From positions 880,871 to 944,870 of the forward strand of contig NZ_NCSM01000014.1 in NCBI RefSeq assembly GCF_002224125.1: a stretch of 64,000 nucleotides of DNA. Direction: 5' to 3'. Source of the stretch: Streptomyces sp. NBS 14/10 (GTDB taxonomy: Bacteria > Actinomycetota > Actinomycetes > Streptomycetales > Streptomycetaceae). Under the pieces are notes generated by a model. The model was not told where the DNA came from. It did not search any database and was given only the letters and a program-made list of their open reading frames with translations. The position numbers and the translations under genes are program-made. Below are positions 40,403 to 50,761 of the stretch, one piece after another. Positions within the stretch are counted from its first letter, which is position 1. The number at the start of each line of letters is the position of its first letter.

Positions 40403-41617
40403 GTGAGCACCGAAGCGTACGTATACGAGGCCATCCGCACCCCGCGGGGACGCGGCAAGGCCGACGGGGCCCTGCACGGCACCAAGCCGGTGGAGCTCGT
40501 CGTGGGCCTCATCCACGAGATCCAGCGGCGGCTGCCAGGTCTTGACCCGGCGGCGATCGACGATGTCGTGCTCGGTGTGGTCAGCCCCCTCGGGGACCAG
40601 GGCTCCGATATCGCGAAGATCGCGGCCATCGCGGCCGGCCTGCCCGATACGGTCGCGGGCGTCCAGGAGAACCGCTTCTGTGCCTCGGGCCTCGAAGCGG
40701 TCAATCTGGCGGCGGCCAAGGTCCGCTCCGGCTGGGAGGACCTGGTGCTGGCGGGCGGCGTCGAGTCGATGTCGCGGGTCAAAATGGGTTCCGACGGCGG
40801 GGCCTGGTTCGCCGACCCGATGACCAACTATGAGACCGGCTTCGTCCCCCAGGGTGTGGGCGCCGATCTCATCGCCACCGTCGAGGGCTTCTCCCGCCAT
40901 GACGTCGACTCGTTCGCCTCGCTCTCGCAGGAGCGCGCCGCGGTCGCGTGGAAGGAGGGCCGCTTCGACCGCTCGGTCGTCCCGGTCCGCGACCGCTCGG
41001 GCCTGACCGTTCTCGACCGCGATGAGCACATCCGCCCGGGGACGACGCCCGAATCCCTGGCGGGGCTGAAGCCGTCCTTCGCCACGATCGGCGCAGCGGG
41101 CGGGTTCGACGCCGTGGCGCTGCAGAAGTACCACTGGATCGAGGCCATCGACCATGTCCACCACGCCGGAAACTCCTCCGGCATCGTGGACGGCGCGGCC
41201 CTCGTCGCCATCGGCAGCGCCGAGGTCGGCGAGCGCTACGGCCTCACGCCCCGCGCCCGTATCGTCTCCGCCGCCGTCTGCGGCGCCGACCCGACCATCA
41301 TGCTGACCGGACCCGCGCCCGCCACCCGCAAGGCGCTCGCCAAGGCCGGGCTGACGATCGACGATATCGACCTGGTCGAGATCAACGAGGCCTTCGCGGC
41401 CGTCGTGCTGCGTTTCGCCAAGGACATGGGGCTCGGCCTGGACAAGATCAACGTCAATGGCGGAGCGATCGCCATGGGGCATCCGCTCGGCGCCACCGGG
41501 GCGATGATCCTGGGCACGCTCGTCGATGAGCTGGAGCGGCGCGGGCAGCGCTATGGACTGGCCACGCTGTGCGTCGGCGGCGGCATGGGCATCGCGACGG
41601 TTGTCGAGCGCGTCTGA
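40403..41617 (+). CDS. fadA: Acetyl-CoA C-acyltransferase (thiolase, FadA-type)
   Basis: A 404-residue thiolase. The active cysteine is in [13 protein letters not shown] near residue 93, and [16 protein letters not shown] plus CVGGGMGIA hold the catalytic His and second Cys. The start is GTG 40403 after GAAAGG. It forms the terminal step of beta-oxidation with FadB downstream (52 bp). The context supports a degradative rather than biosynthetic role. Confidence 0.92.
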   Translation: MSTEAYVYEAIRTPRGRGKADGALHGTKPVELVVGLIHEIQRRLPGLDPAAIDDVVLGVVSPLGDQGSDIAKIAAIAAGLPDTVAGVQENRFCASGLEAVNLAAAKVRSGWEDLVLAGGVESMSRVKMGSDGGAWFADPMTNYETGFVPQGVGADLIATVEGFSRHDVDSFASLSQERAAVAWKEGRFDRSVVPVRDRSGLTVLDRDEHIRPGTTPESLAGLKPSFATIGAAGGFDAVALQKYHWIEAIDHVHHAGNSSGIVDGAALVAIGSAEVGERYGLTPRARIVSAAVCGADPTIMLTGPAPATRKALAKAGLTIDDIDLVEINEAFAAVVLRFAKDMGLGLDKINVNGGAIAMGHPLGATGAMILGTLVDELERRGQRYGLATLCVGGGMGIATVVERV

Positions 41618-41669
41618 GCGCCGCCGGCCCGGCCCGCACCCCACGACTTCGCAGGGAGACCGAAGAACC

Positions 41670-43853
41670 ATGAGCAGCCCCACCGCCGCGTCCACCATCC
41701 GCTGGGAGCGCAGTGACGACGGCATCGTGACCCTCGTCCTGGACGACCCCCACCAGTCGGCCAACACCATGAACGCCGCCTTCGTCTCCTCCCTCACCGC
41801 GGTCGCCGACCGTCTGGAGGCCGAGCGGGACTCGATCCGCGGCATCGTCGTCACCTCCGCCAAGAAGACCTTCTTCGCGGGCGGCGACCTCAAGGACATG
41901 ATCAAGCTCGGGCCGGACGACGCCCAGCGGGCGTACGACACGAGCATGGAGATCAAGCGCGGACTGCGCCGCATCGAGACCCTTGGCAAGCCGGTCGTCG
42001 CCGCGATGAACGGTGCCGCGCTCGGCGGCGGCTTCGAGATCGCCCTCGCCTGCCACCACCGCATCGCCCTCGACGCCCCCAGCTCAAAGATCGGCTGCCC
42101 CGAGGTCACCCTGGGCCTCCTTCCGGCCGGTGGCGGCGTCGCCCGCACGGTCCGGCTGCTCGGCGTCGCCGACGCGCTGCTGACGGTCCTGCTCGAGGGG
42201 CGGCAGTACGCCCCGCGGCGGGCGCTCAAGGCGGGCCTGGTGCACGAGGTCGTGGACTCCCCGGAAGAGATGCTGGCCAAGGCCCGCGCCTTCATCGACG
42301 CACACCCCGAATCGCAGCAGCCCTGGGACGTCAAGGGCTACAAGATCCCCGGCGGTACCCCCGCGCATCCGAAGTTCGCCGCCAACCTGCCCGCCTACCC
42401 CGCCAATCTGCGCAAGCAGCTCAACGGCGCCCCCTACCCGGCGCCCCGTAACATCCTGGCCGCCGCCGTCGAGGGGTCCCAGGTCGACTTCGAGACCGCG
42501 CAGATCATCGAGGCCCGGTACTTCGTGGAGCTGGTCACCGGCCAGACCGCCAAGAACATGATCCAGGCGTTTTTCTTCGATCTTCAGGCGGTCAACTCCG
42601 GCGCCAGCCGGCCCGACGGTGTCGCGCCGCGCCGGGTGAGCAGGGTGGGCGTGCTGGGCGCCGGAATGATGGGTGCGGGCATCGCCTACTCCTGCGCCAA
42701 GGCGGGCATCGATGTCGTCCTGAAGGATGTGTCGCGGGAGGCCGCCGCCAAGGGGAAGGCCTATTCCGAGGGGCTGCTCGACAAAGCCCTCGCCAAGGGC
42801 CGTACGACCGAGGCCGAGCGGGACGCGCTGCTCGCCCGTATCACCCCCACCGCCGACCCCGGCGATCTGGCCGGCTGTGACGCGGTCATCGAGGCGGTCT
42901 TCGAGGACCCGGCGCTCAAGCACAAGGTCTTCCAGGAGATCGAGGGCATCGTCGCACCCGACGCGCTTCTGTGCTCCAACACCTCCACCCTCCCGATCAC
43001 CCTGCTCGCGGAGGGCGTCCAGCGCCCCGACGACTTCATCGGGCTGCACTTCTTCTCGCCCGTCGACAAGATGCCGCTGGTGGAGATCATCAAGGGCGAG
43101 CGGACCGGCGAGGAGGCCCTGGCCCGCGCCTTCGATCTGGTGCGGCAGATCCGCAAGACCCCGATCGTGGTCAATGACTCGCGCGGCTTCTTCACCTCGC
43201 GCGTCATCAGCCAGTTCATGAACGAGGGCGTGGCGATGGTGGGGGAGGGCGTCGACCCGGCGTCCATCGAGCAGGCCGCCGCCCAGGCCGGCTACCCCGC
43301 CAAGGTGCTGGCGCTGCTGGACGAGCTGACCCTGACCCTGCCGCGCAAGATCCGCGAGGAGACGCGGCGGGCCGTGGAGGAAGCGGGCGGCACCTGGTGG
43401 CCGCACCCCGCCGACGCGGTCATCGACCGGATGGTCGAGGAGTTCGGGCGTCCGGGCCGCGCCGGGGGCGCCGGGTTCTACGCGTACGACGAGGCGACCG
43501 GTGAGCGGACCGGTCTGTGGCCCGGTCTGCGCGAGCACTTCACCAAGCCGGATGCCGCGGTGCCGTTCGAGGACATGAAGGAGCGGATGCTCTTCTCCGA
43601 GGCGCTCGACACGGTCCGGCTCCTGGAGGAAGGCGTGCTGACCTCGGTCGCCGACGCGAACATCGGCTCGGTCCTCGGCATCGGCTTCCCCGGCTGGACC
43701 GGCGGTGTGCTGCAGTTCATCAACGGCTACGAGGGCGGGCTGCCCGGCTTTGTCGCGCGCGCCCGCGAGCTGCGGGACCGGTACGGCGACCGCTTCGCGC
43801 CCCCGCAGTTGCTGCTGGACAAGGCCGCGAAGGGAGAGACGTTCATGGACTGA
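41670..43853 (+). CDS. fadB: FadB-type multifunctional enoyl-CoA hydratase/3-hydroxyacyl-CoA dehydrogenase
   Basis: A 727-residue fusion. The N-terminal crotonase domain has FAGGDLKDM and AMNGAALGGGFEIALACHHR oxyanion blocks and the glutamates of GCPEVTLGLLPAGGG. The NAD domain starts near VGVLGAGMMGAGIAYSCAKAG, and the HCDH domain has VVNDSRGFFTSRV. The closing C-terminal copy includes GIGFPGWTGGVLQFI. ATG 41670 follows GGGAGA. It overlaps the convergent MerR gene by 11 bp. Confidence 0.94.
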   Translation: MSSPTAASTIRWERSDDGIVTLVLDDPHQSANTMNAAFVSSLTAVADRLEAERDSIRGIVVTSAKKTFFAGGDLKDMIKLGPDDAQRAYDTSMEIKRGLRRIETLGKPVVAAMNGAALGGGFEIALACHHRIALDAPSSKIGCPEVTLGLLPAGGGVARTVRLLGVADALLTVLLEGRQYAPRRALKAGLVHEVVDSPEEMLAKARAFIDAHPESQQPWDVKGYKIPGGTPAHPKFAANLPAYPANLRKQLNGAPYPAPRNILAAAVEGSQVDFETAQIIEARYFVELVTGQTAKNMIQAFFFDLQAVNSGASRPDGVAPRRVSRVGVLGAGMMGAGIAYSCAKAGIDVVLKDVSREAAAKGKAYSEGLLDKALAKGRTTEAERDALLARITPTADPGDLAGCDAVIEAVFEDPALKHKVFQEIEGIVAPDALLCSNTSTLPITLLAEGVQRPDDFIGLHFFSPVDKMPLVEIIKGERTGEEALARAFDLVRQIRKTPIVVNDSRGFFTSRVISQFMNEGVAMVGEGVDPASIEQAAAQAGYPAKVLALLDELTLTLPRKIREETRRAVEEAGGTWWPHPADAVIDRMVEEFGRPGRAGGAGFYAYDEATGERTGLWPGLREHFTKPDAAVPFEDMKERMLFSEALDTVRLLEEGVLTSVADANIGSVLGIGFPGWTGGVLQFINGYEGGLPGFVARARELRDRYGDRFAPPQLLLDKAAKGETFMD

Positions 43854-44634
43854 CGTCGGGGACCGACGGGGCCTGCGGCTCGTCCTGCCCGTACCAACCG
43901 CGCAGCTCGCTCTTCATCGACCGCTGGAAGGCGATCACCAGCGCCTGCACCACCAGCGGCTGCATATGGGCCGACAGCGACTTCTTGGCCCTCACCCGCT
44001 CGGCGCCGGACGGGCCGGACCCGCCCTCGTGGTCCGGCCCCCACACCTCGTCGCGGAAGAGCCGGCTCAGCTCACGGGCCGCGGACCGGGTGTGTTCGAG
44101 GACGACCGTATGGGCCGCCAGAATCGTCTCCAGCGCGATCGGCACCTCCAGCAGCCGCATGCCCAGGTGCAGCACACCGGGGTCGATCCGGAAGACGTCC
44201 GGGTCATCGGTGCGCTCGAGCACATTCAGCGCGGCCAGCCGGTCGATGTCCTCCTCCGACAGCGGGCCCCCGGCCCGCCGGGCCAACTGCTCCCGGGACG
44301 CCTCCTCCGAAGCGTCGGGAGCCCAGGAGGCCACCAGGGCGCGGTGGATGGCCAGATCGTCCGCGCTGAGGTCGGGCGGCAGCTGCCGCAGATAACGCTC
44401 GATGGCGGACAGGGTCAGGCCGTGGTGCTGGAGTTCTTCGATCAGCGCGAGGCGGGAGAGGTGTTCGGGCCCGTAGTGGCCGACGCGGCGCGGGCCGAGT
44501 ACGGGCGGCGGCAGCAGCCCGCGGGTGCCGTAGAAGCGCACCGTACGGACCGTCACCCCGGCGCGGGCCGCCAACTCGTCGACGGTGAGCGTCGGTTCCT
44601 CGGTGCCGGTCGTGGCCGTGTCGGGGGTCGCCAT
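43843..44634 (-). CDS. MerR family regulator, likely controlling beta-oxidation genes
   Basis: A 263-residue regulator with an N-terminal MerR HTH (LTVDELAARAGVTVRTVRFY, then GLLPPP and RVGHYGPEHL) and a long helical C-terminal domain. It adjoins the fad genes convergently, a recurring arrangement, so acyl-CoA-responsive control is inferred. A dyad CAGTA-T-TACTG (44691-44701) lies 57 bp upstream of its ATG 44634. Confidence 0.9.
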   Translation of the reverse strand: MATPDTATTGTEEPTLTVDELAARAGVTVRTVRFYGTRGLLPPPVLGPRRVGHYGPEHLSRLALIEELQHHGLTLSAIERYLRQLPPDLSADDLAIHRALVASWAPDASEEASREQLARRAGGPLSEEDIDRLAALNVLERTDDPDVFRIDPGVLHLGMRLLEVPIALETILAAHTVVLEHTRSAARELSRLFRDEVWGPDHEGGSGPSGAERVRAKKSLSAHMQPLVVQALVIAFQRSMKSELRGWYGQDEPQAPSVPDVSP

Positions 44635-44690
44635 GCGCCGCGCCTCACTCTCCGCCCTGCTGCACGATCGGGTCTGTCGGTCGGGTTCTC

Positions 44691-44701
44691 CAGTATTACT
44701 G
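44691..44701. promoter_or_regulatory. Short dyad upstream of MerR gene
   Basis: CAGTATTACTG is CAGTA-T-TACTG. It sits in the divergent region of the MerR regulator and the GH2 gene and may be the MerR operator. Confidence 0.4.
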
Positions 44702-44835
44702 TCTCACCAGCGGTGTGAAGCCCTGTTCCGGCGGTCCCCTTCCGCCACCCCTGTTGACGCCGCGCGAGTCACCGCTAGCGTGCGGTGCTGTTCAACTGTG
44801 TTGGTTTTCTTCCGAATCTGTGAAGTGGGGTCGGA

Positions 44836-47800
44836 GTGAGCACTGGGCACAGCAAACACAACAGACCAGGCCTCAGAAGGCTGCTCGGCGCGGTGCTGGC
44901 GCTGGCCACCGCCGCGGGGCTGGGCCTGACCGCGGCCGACACCGCCCTGGGGAGAGCGTCGGACGCCGGCAAGTTCCCGGCCGATGTGCACACCTACCTC
45001 GAAGACCCGAAGATGACCGGCGAGGGGCAGGAGCCGCCACACACCCTGCTGCGGCCGGACGGGCCTGACCGCGAGAAGTGGCAGCGCAGCCTGGACGGCA
45101 CCTGGCGGTTCGCGATCGCCGACCGGCCCGAGGACGCGCCGCAGGGCTTCTGGAAGCAGGACTACAAAACATCCGCGTCGGACTGGAGACGCGTCCGGGT
45201 CCCGCACACCTGGCAGACCGACGACCTCGACCACCCCCTCTTCCGGAACGTCCAGAGCGAGCTGGTCCCCGACGCCCCGCCCAAGGTCCCGCGCGACATC
45301 AACCCCACCGGCGCGTACCTCCGCGACATCCAGGTGCCCAAGAGCTGGGACGGCCGGCGGCAGGTGATCCGCTTCGACGGGGTGACCTCGGGCTGGTTCC
45401 TGTGGATCAACGGCCGGTACGTCGGCTACGACCAGGGCGGCTATGTGCCCGCCGAGTTCGATGTGACCGACTATCTGCACCCGGGCACCAACCGTGTCGC
45501 CGTCCAGGTGCACCGGTGGAGCGCCGGTTCGTATCTCGAGGACTACGACCAGTGGCGCTACGCGGGCATCTTCCGCTCCGTGACGCTGTACTCCACGCCC
45601 AGGACCCGCATGGAGGACGCGTACATCACCACCGACCTCGACGACGACTACCGGGACGCGACCCTGCAGGCCAAGATCAAAATCGCCCGCGCGGACGACG
45701 ACAAGAGCGGCCCACGGCAGGTCACCGGAGTGCTCTATGACCCCAAGGGCCGCGAGGTGCGGCGGCTGACCGCCGAGGAGACCGACGGCGAGGCCGAGCT
45801 GACCGCCCGAATAGCCGACCCCGCCAAGTGGTCGGACGAGGCGCCGAACCTCTACCGGCTGGAGCTGACCCTGCGCGACCCCGCCGGAAAGGCGGCGCAG
45901 ACCGTCAGCCAGAACGTCGGATTCCGCGAGATCGAGGTCAAGGACAAGCAGCTCAAGCTGAACGGCAAGCGCATCCTGATCCGCGGCGTCAACCGGGCCG
46001 AAACCGACCCGGCCACCGGCCGGCACGCCACCCGCGCCCGTATGGAGCAGGACATCCGGCTGATGAAGCGGCTGAACGTCAACGCGATCCGCACCTCCCA
46101 CTACCCATCGGACCCCTACCTCTACGAGCTCGCCGACCGCGAGGGCATCCTCATCGACGACGAGATGGAGGTGGAGACCCACAGCCACGAGAACTGCCCC
46201 GACAACTGCCTCGCCGAGCGGCCCGAGTGGCAGAAGGCGTTCCTCGACCGCCACCAGGGCATGGTCGAGCGCGACAAGAACCACCCCAGCGTCATCATGT
46301 GGGACACCGGCAACGAGGCCGGGCTCGGCAAGGCCCACTACGCCATGGCCGAGTGGACCCGGCGGCATGAGCCCACCCGGCCGCTCTACCACCAGTCCAA
46401 CCGCCCCGACGGCGACGCGCCGTTCGCCGATATCGCCGGGCCCCGCTATCCGACCCCGGCCTCCCTGGAGACCAAGGCCAAGACGTTCACCAAGCCCATC
46501 GTGATGGGCGAGTACGCCCACGCCATGGGCAACAGCCTGGGCAACTTCCGGGAGTTCTGGGAGGTCATACGCGCCTACCCGAACGTCCAGGGCGGCTTCA
46601 TCTGGGACTGGGCCGAGCAGAACATCCGCCGCCCGCTGATCACCACCCCCGACTCCTCCGGCAACCGCATCGCCGCCAGCCTGTCCGGTAAACCCCAGGT
46701 CGTCGCGGGCAAGAGCGGCAAGGCGCTGTACCTGTCCGGCCTCGACGACTTCGTCGAGGTCTACCGCGACCCCAAACTCGACCTCACCGGCGCCTCCGTC
46801 ACCCTCGACGCCCAGGTCAAACCGGCCGACCCCTGGACCGGTGACTTCACCATCGTGAGCAAGGGGGACCAGTACGTCCTGCGGATGAAGGACCAGGACA
46901 CCCTCGAGTTCACCCTCACCAGCGAGGGCAAGCCACGTACCGTCACCGCACCCGTCCCCGACGGCTGGACCGGCGCCTGGCACCGCGTCACCGGTACGTA
47001 CGACGGCAGCCGGCTGACCCTGTACGTGGACGGCAAGCCGCTCGCCGACACCCCCTGGACCGGCCGCATCGACTACACCGGCTTCGACCTCGGTGTCGGC
47101 CGCAACACCGACACCATGGAGGACGGCTACGCCGGACGCACCGCCCAGGGCACCGTCGACCAGGTCCGCGTCTACGGCACGGCGCTCACCCCCGGGCAGC
47201 TCGCCGCGGACGAGGACCCCGAGCGCGCGGCGCTGATCGCCCTCGACTTCGACGACTTCACCCGCAAGGGCAGCTATCTCTCCTACGGCCTGTACGAGTC
47301 CGGCGTGGACGGGCTGATCACCGCCGACCGCGTCCCCGAGCCGGAGACCGCCCAGCTCTCCTGGGTGCAGGCGCCCATCCGGATCACCGCCCCCACCGGC
47401 ACCGATCCGCGCTCCGGCCAGGTGAAGGTCGCCAACGAGCGCGCCTTCACCGGCACCGGCGACCTCAGACTGCGCTGGAAGGTCACCCAGGGCGCGAAGA
47501 CCGTCGCGAGCGGAGACCGCGCGCTGGACGTCGGCCCCGGCGACAGCGCCGACATCCAGCTGCCCGCCCTGCCCGCCAACCCCGGCGGATACGAGCGGTA
47601 CCTCACCGTCCAGGCCGTCACCGCGCGGGACACCGACTGGGCGAAGGCCGGACACGTCGTATCGTTCGGCCAGTTCGCGGTGGGCGGCGACAAGGTGCCG
47701 GAACCGGCCGCGCCCGCCGACACTGATACCGATACCGAGCGCTCTGCCTCGGCCGACGACCGCGCCGAGACCGTGGAGGTGACCGGCGAGGGCTTCCGCT

Positions 47801-48639
47801 ACACCTTCGGGAAGCAGGACGGCACGCTCACCTCCATGCGCGTCGGCGGCCGCGAGCTGCTGCGCTCCGGCCCCGAGCTGGACGCCTGGCGCGCCCCGAT
47901 CAGCAATGAACGCTCCGACTGGGGCACCGCCGAGGGCAAGCGGTGGCGCGCCCTCGGGCTCGACCGGCTGCGCACCACCGTGGACGGGGTGGACGTGACG
48001 CCCGCGGACGACGGCACGGTCACCGTCACCGTCCGCTCCACCGCCGCCGCGCCCGATGTGACCGGGGCGTCCTTCGAGCAGACCGTCGACTACCAGGTCG
48101 ACGGCTCCGGCCGGATCGGCGTACGGCACCGGGTCGAGGCGCGCGGCGCGTTCCGCACGCTGTCGTATCTGCCGCGCATCGGCCTGAAACTGCGGGTACC
48201 CGAGCGGTACGACACCTTCCGGTGGTACGGCCGCGGCCCCGTGGAGAACTTCGACGACCGCAAGGACGGCACCCCCATGGGCGTATGGTCCAGCTCCGTC
48301 CAGGACCAGTACGTCGAATATCTCAAGCCCCAGGACCACGGCAACCACGACGACGTCCGCTGGGCCTCGCTCACCGACACCGCCGGCCGCGGGCTGCTGG
48401 TCTCGGGCGACCTGGAGGCCGGTGCCACGGCGTACGACGAGCTCGACCGCGCCGCCTATCCGCACTTCCTCAAGCGCAACGCGGGCTGGCACACCCTGCA
48501 CGCCGACCACGCGGTCACCGGCGCCGGCGACACCCCCAACCCGGTCCGCGAGCAGTACCGGGTCAAGGCCGACCAGCCCTACGACTACACCCTGACGCTG
48601 CGCCCGCTCACCGGGAAGGAGGATGCGTCGAACGGGTGA
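44836..48639 (+). CDS. Secreted GH2 beta-galactosidase with inserted LamG-like domain
   Basis: A 1267-residue glycosidase. The signal peptide (RRLLGAVLALATAAGLGLTAADTALG) leads into the GH2 sugar-binding and immunoglobulin-like domains. The TIM barrel has the acid/base Glu near 494 (WDTGNEAGLG) and the nucleophile Glu near 559 (MGEYAHAMGNSLGN). A LamG/concanavalin-like insertion spans about 605-800 (HRVTGTYDGSRLTLYVDGKPL), then domain 4 and the Bgal_small_N part (RWYGRGPVENFDDRKDG). Export suggests action on external galactosides or plant oligosaccharides. GTG 44836 is used. Confidence 0.92.
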   Translation: MSTGHSKHNRPGLRRLLGAVLALATAAGLGLTAADTALGRASDAGKFPADVHTYLEDPKMTGEGQEPPHTLLRPDGPDREKWQRSLDGTWRFAIADRPEDAPQGFWKQDYKTSASDWRRVRVPHTWQTDDLDHPLFRNVQSELVPDAPPKVPRDINPTGAYLRDIQVPKSWDGRRQVIRFDGVTSGWFLWINGRYVGYDQGGYVPAEFDVTDYLHPGTNRVAVQVHRWSAGSYLEDYDQWRYAGIFRSVTLYSTPRTRMEDAYITTDLDDDYRDATLQAKIKIARADDDKSGPRQVTGVLYDPKGREVRRLTAEETDGEAELTARIADPAKWSDEAPNLYRLELTLRDPAGKAAQTVSQNVGFREIEVKDKQLKLNGKRILIRGVNRAETDPATGRHATRARMEQDIRLMKRLNVNAIRTSHYPSDPYLYELADREGILIDDEMEVETHSHENCPDNCLAERPEWQKAFLDRHQGMVERDKNHPSVIMWDTGNEAGLGKAHYAMAEWTRRHEPTRPLYHQSNRPDGDAPFADIAGPRYPTPASLETKAKTFTKPIVMGEYAHAMGNSLGNFREFWEVIRAYPNVQGGFIWDWAEQNIRRPLITTPDSSGNRIAASLSGKPQVVAGKSGKALYLSGLDDFVEVYRDPKLDLTGASVTLDAQVKPADPWTGDFTIVSKGDQYVLRMKDQDTLEFTLTSEGKPRTVTAPVPDGWTGAWHRVTGTYDGSRLTLYVDGKPLADTPWTGRIDYTGFDLGVGRNTDTMEDGYAGRTAQGTVDQVRVYGTALTPGQLAADEDPERAALIALDFDDFTRKGSYLSYGLYESGVDGLITADRVPEPETAQLSWVQAPIRITAPTGTDPRSGQVKVANERAFTGTGDLRLRWKVTQGAKTVASGDRALDVGPGDSADIQLPALPANPGGYERYLTVQAVTARDTDWAKAGHVVSFGQFAVGGDKVPEPAAPADTDTDTERSASADDRAETVEVTGEGFRYTFGKQDGTLTSMRVGGRELLRSGPELDAWRAPISNERSDWGTAEGKRWRALGLDRLRTTVDGVDVTPADDGTVTVTVRSTAAAPDVTGASFEQTVDYQVDGSGRIGVRHRVEARGAFRTLSYLPRIGLKLRVPERYDTFRWYGRGPVENFDDRKDGTPMGVWSSSVQDQYVEYLKPQDHGNHDDVRWASLTDTAGRGLLVSGDLEAGATAYDELDRAAYPHFLKRNAGWHTLHADHAVTGAGDTPNPVREQYRVKADQPYDYTLTLRPLTGKEDASNG

Positions 48640-48716
48640 ACGTCTTGTGTCCCCGTCGCATCGACGTGTAGGAAGACGCACGAGGGAACGCGGCACCGGG
48701 GGGACGGGGGAGTGCC

Positions 48717-50761
48717 ATGCGCCGCGAGTGGGCGGGGGAGTCCGAGCGGGACAGGGCCGTGGAGGCCTATGTCGAAGCACGGCTGAGACGCGAGAGTGAC
48801 GGCGGGCGCAGCTCGACGCCACGCTGCTGCTCGGACCGCGCGGCAGCGGCAAGACCACCCTGCTGCGCCATCTGGAGCGATGGGCCGAGCGCGCGCCCGT
48901 CGCCCGGCTCGACCTGGCCGACCTCGGCCAGAAGGGCGGCAAGCCGATCGACGCGCTCACCGGTCTGGTCTTCCGGCTCAACGCGCGCAAGGCCGACTTC
49001 CCCAAGCTGGACTTCCCCTCGTTCGGCCTGCTGGTCATGGCCGTGGCCGCTGAGGTGGACGGGATCGACCGGGACACCGCCGTACGGGACATGGCGGACG
49101 CGCTCGCCGGTCCGGAGAGCCGCCGCCTGGAGGTGCTGGGGCGGCTCGCGGACGCCGTGGCCACCGCCGTCGGCGCGCCCGGGCTGGTCGGCGCCGCCCT
49201 GCCGCTGCTGCCCGACTGGCAGCGCGGCTGGGGCAGGCTGCGCACCCGCCGGCGGCTCCGCCGGATCCGCCGCACCGCGCCGCAGCAGTCCCACGACACC
49301 TTCCTCCTCGAACTCAACCAGCGCTACGGCGCCGGCGAGGACGAGGAGCGCAAACGGGCCGAGGCGGTGCTCTTCGCGGCGTTCCTGGACGATCTGCGCC
49401 GGGCCTACCGCACCCGCGGCGGCGACCGGCGGCGCACCTCGCGCTGTCTGGTGCTGCTCGACAACGTCGACTCCACCCTCGGCAGCGACTTCCTCGAACA
49501 CCTGCTGGAGGCGCGCCGGGAGGCCGACGACCCCGACCCGCTGGTGGTCGTGGCCGCCGCGGGCAGCTACCCGAGGGTGTTCGAGGACCACGCGTGGGGC
49601 GGCGCGCCCCAGCCCGGCGCGTACCCGGGGCGCTGGGACAGCGGCGAGGAGTTCCGGCCGGCCCAGGTCGTCAGGGGGCTGTGCGTCGGCCAGCTGCGCG
49701 ATCTGCGCCGGCTCGAAGTCGAGCGGCAGGCGAAGGAGGTGCTGCGGGCGGCCGGGCGCGACGTACGGGCGCCGCGGGTCGACAGCGGCGTCAAATGGCT
49801 CGGCTGGGCGGCGTACGAGCTGACCCGCGGGCAGCCCGCCGCCACCGCCGCGGTGCTGGAGGCGCTGCTCGGCGCCGGCCCCACCACGGACTGGGACGAG
49901 CGGCTGCGGCGGGTCCTCGATCCGTTCGGGGAACTGGTGGACGGCGTTCTGGACCGACTGCTGCCCATCGACGCGAGCAGAGAGCTGGTCCGGGCGCTCA
50001 CCCGCGCGGCCGCGTCGGTCGACCTGGCCCACGCGGGCGCCGCCGGACAGCTGTGGGGCGAGGCCAACGCGGCCGTGCAGAAGGAGTTCGACGACTTCTG
50101 CGCGGATGTGCTCTGCACGATGCACATCGACACCGGCGACCGGGCCGCCGACGGGCGGGCCGAGACCCTGCACCCGGTGCTGCGCCTGTTACTGCTGCGC
50201 AAACTGGCCGCGCTGGACCCCACCCGGGGCGCGTCCGGCCCGGACGGCTGGGACGCCACCCACACCGCGCTGCGCGCCCAGGCCCAGGAGGCGGGGAAGC
50301 CCGGCCTGGCCGCCTACCACGCGCTCGCCCTGGGCGATCTGCCCGCCGCGGCGGGCTACTTGAACGAGCGCTTCGGCCTGATCGCCGCCGAGGACTGGTG
50401 CGCCGAGCTGTGCCGGCTGCGCCGGGCACCGCTGCGCCCGCTCGGCCCCGACGCCCCCCACCGGCCGCCCTGGGAGCGCTACGAGGCGCTGGTCGACTTC
50501 CTCAACGAGGGCGAGATAGAGAGCCGGCTGCGCACCGTCACCCGGCTGTTGGCGGCCAGCTGGATCAGCCCCGAGCCCCGGTCGGCCCCGGCCACCGACC
50601 GGGTCGGGGACCCGTACCGCGATCCGCTCGGCGATCTGTACGCCGAGCTGTACGGGGAGATCGCCGCCCGCTTCAGGACGCTGGCGGCGCACACCGAGAG
50701 CGTGAGCTGGGACCGCACGCTGCTGGCGAAGGCGGCGCAGTACGAAGGGAAACCGTGGTGA
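48717..50761 (+). pseudogene. P-loop (STAND/AAA-like) ATPase, apparent frameshift near N-terminus
   Basis: About 680 residues in total. The N-terminal helix (MRREWAGESERDRAVEAYVE) is in one frame. After base 48797 the Walker A motif GPRGSGKTTLLRHLE (about 48833) and the rest to the stop at 50761 continue in another frame. A TGA at 48797 prevents any start between. One missing base in GACGGCGGGCG (48798-48809) explains it. Walker B-like LVLLDNVD follows. The long C-terminus has no recognised enzymatic motif. Codon 50189-50191 is TTA. Its stop overlaps the receptor gene start (GTGA), so the pair works together. It may be a sequencing error rather than a dead gene. Confidence 0.72.

Noticed and set aside
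44704..49317. Long minus-strand frame opposite the beta-galactosidase
   Set aside because: Antisense to a gene with intact catalytic motifs. The translation is Gly/Val/Ala-rich with no domain, so it is a GC artefact.
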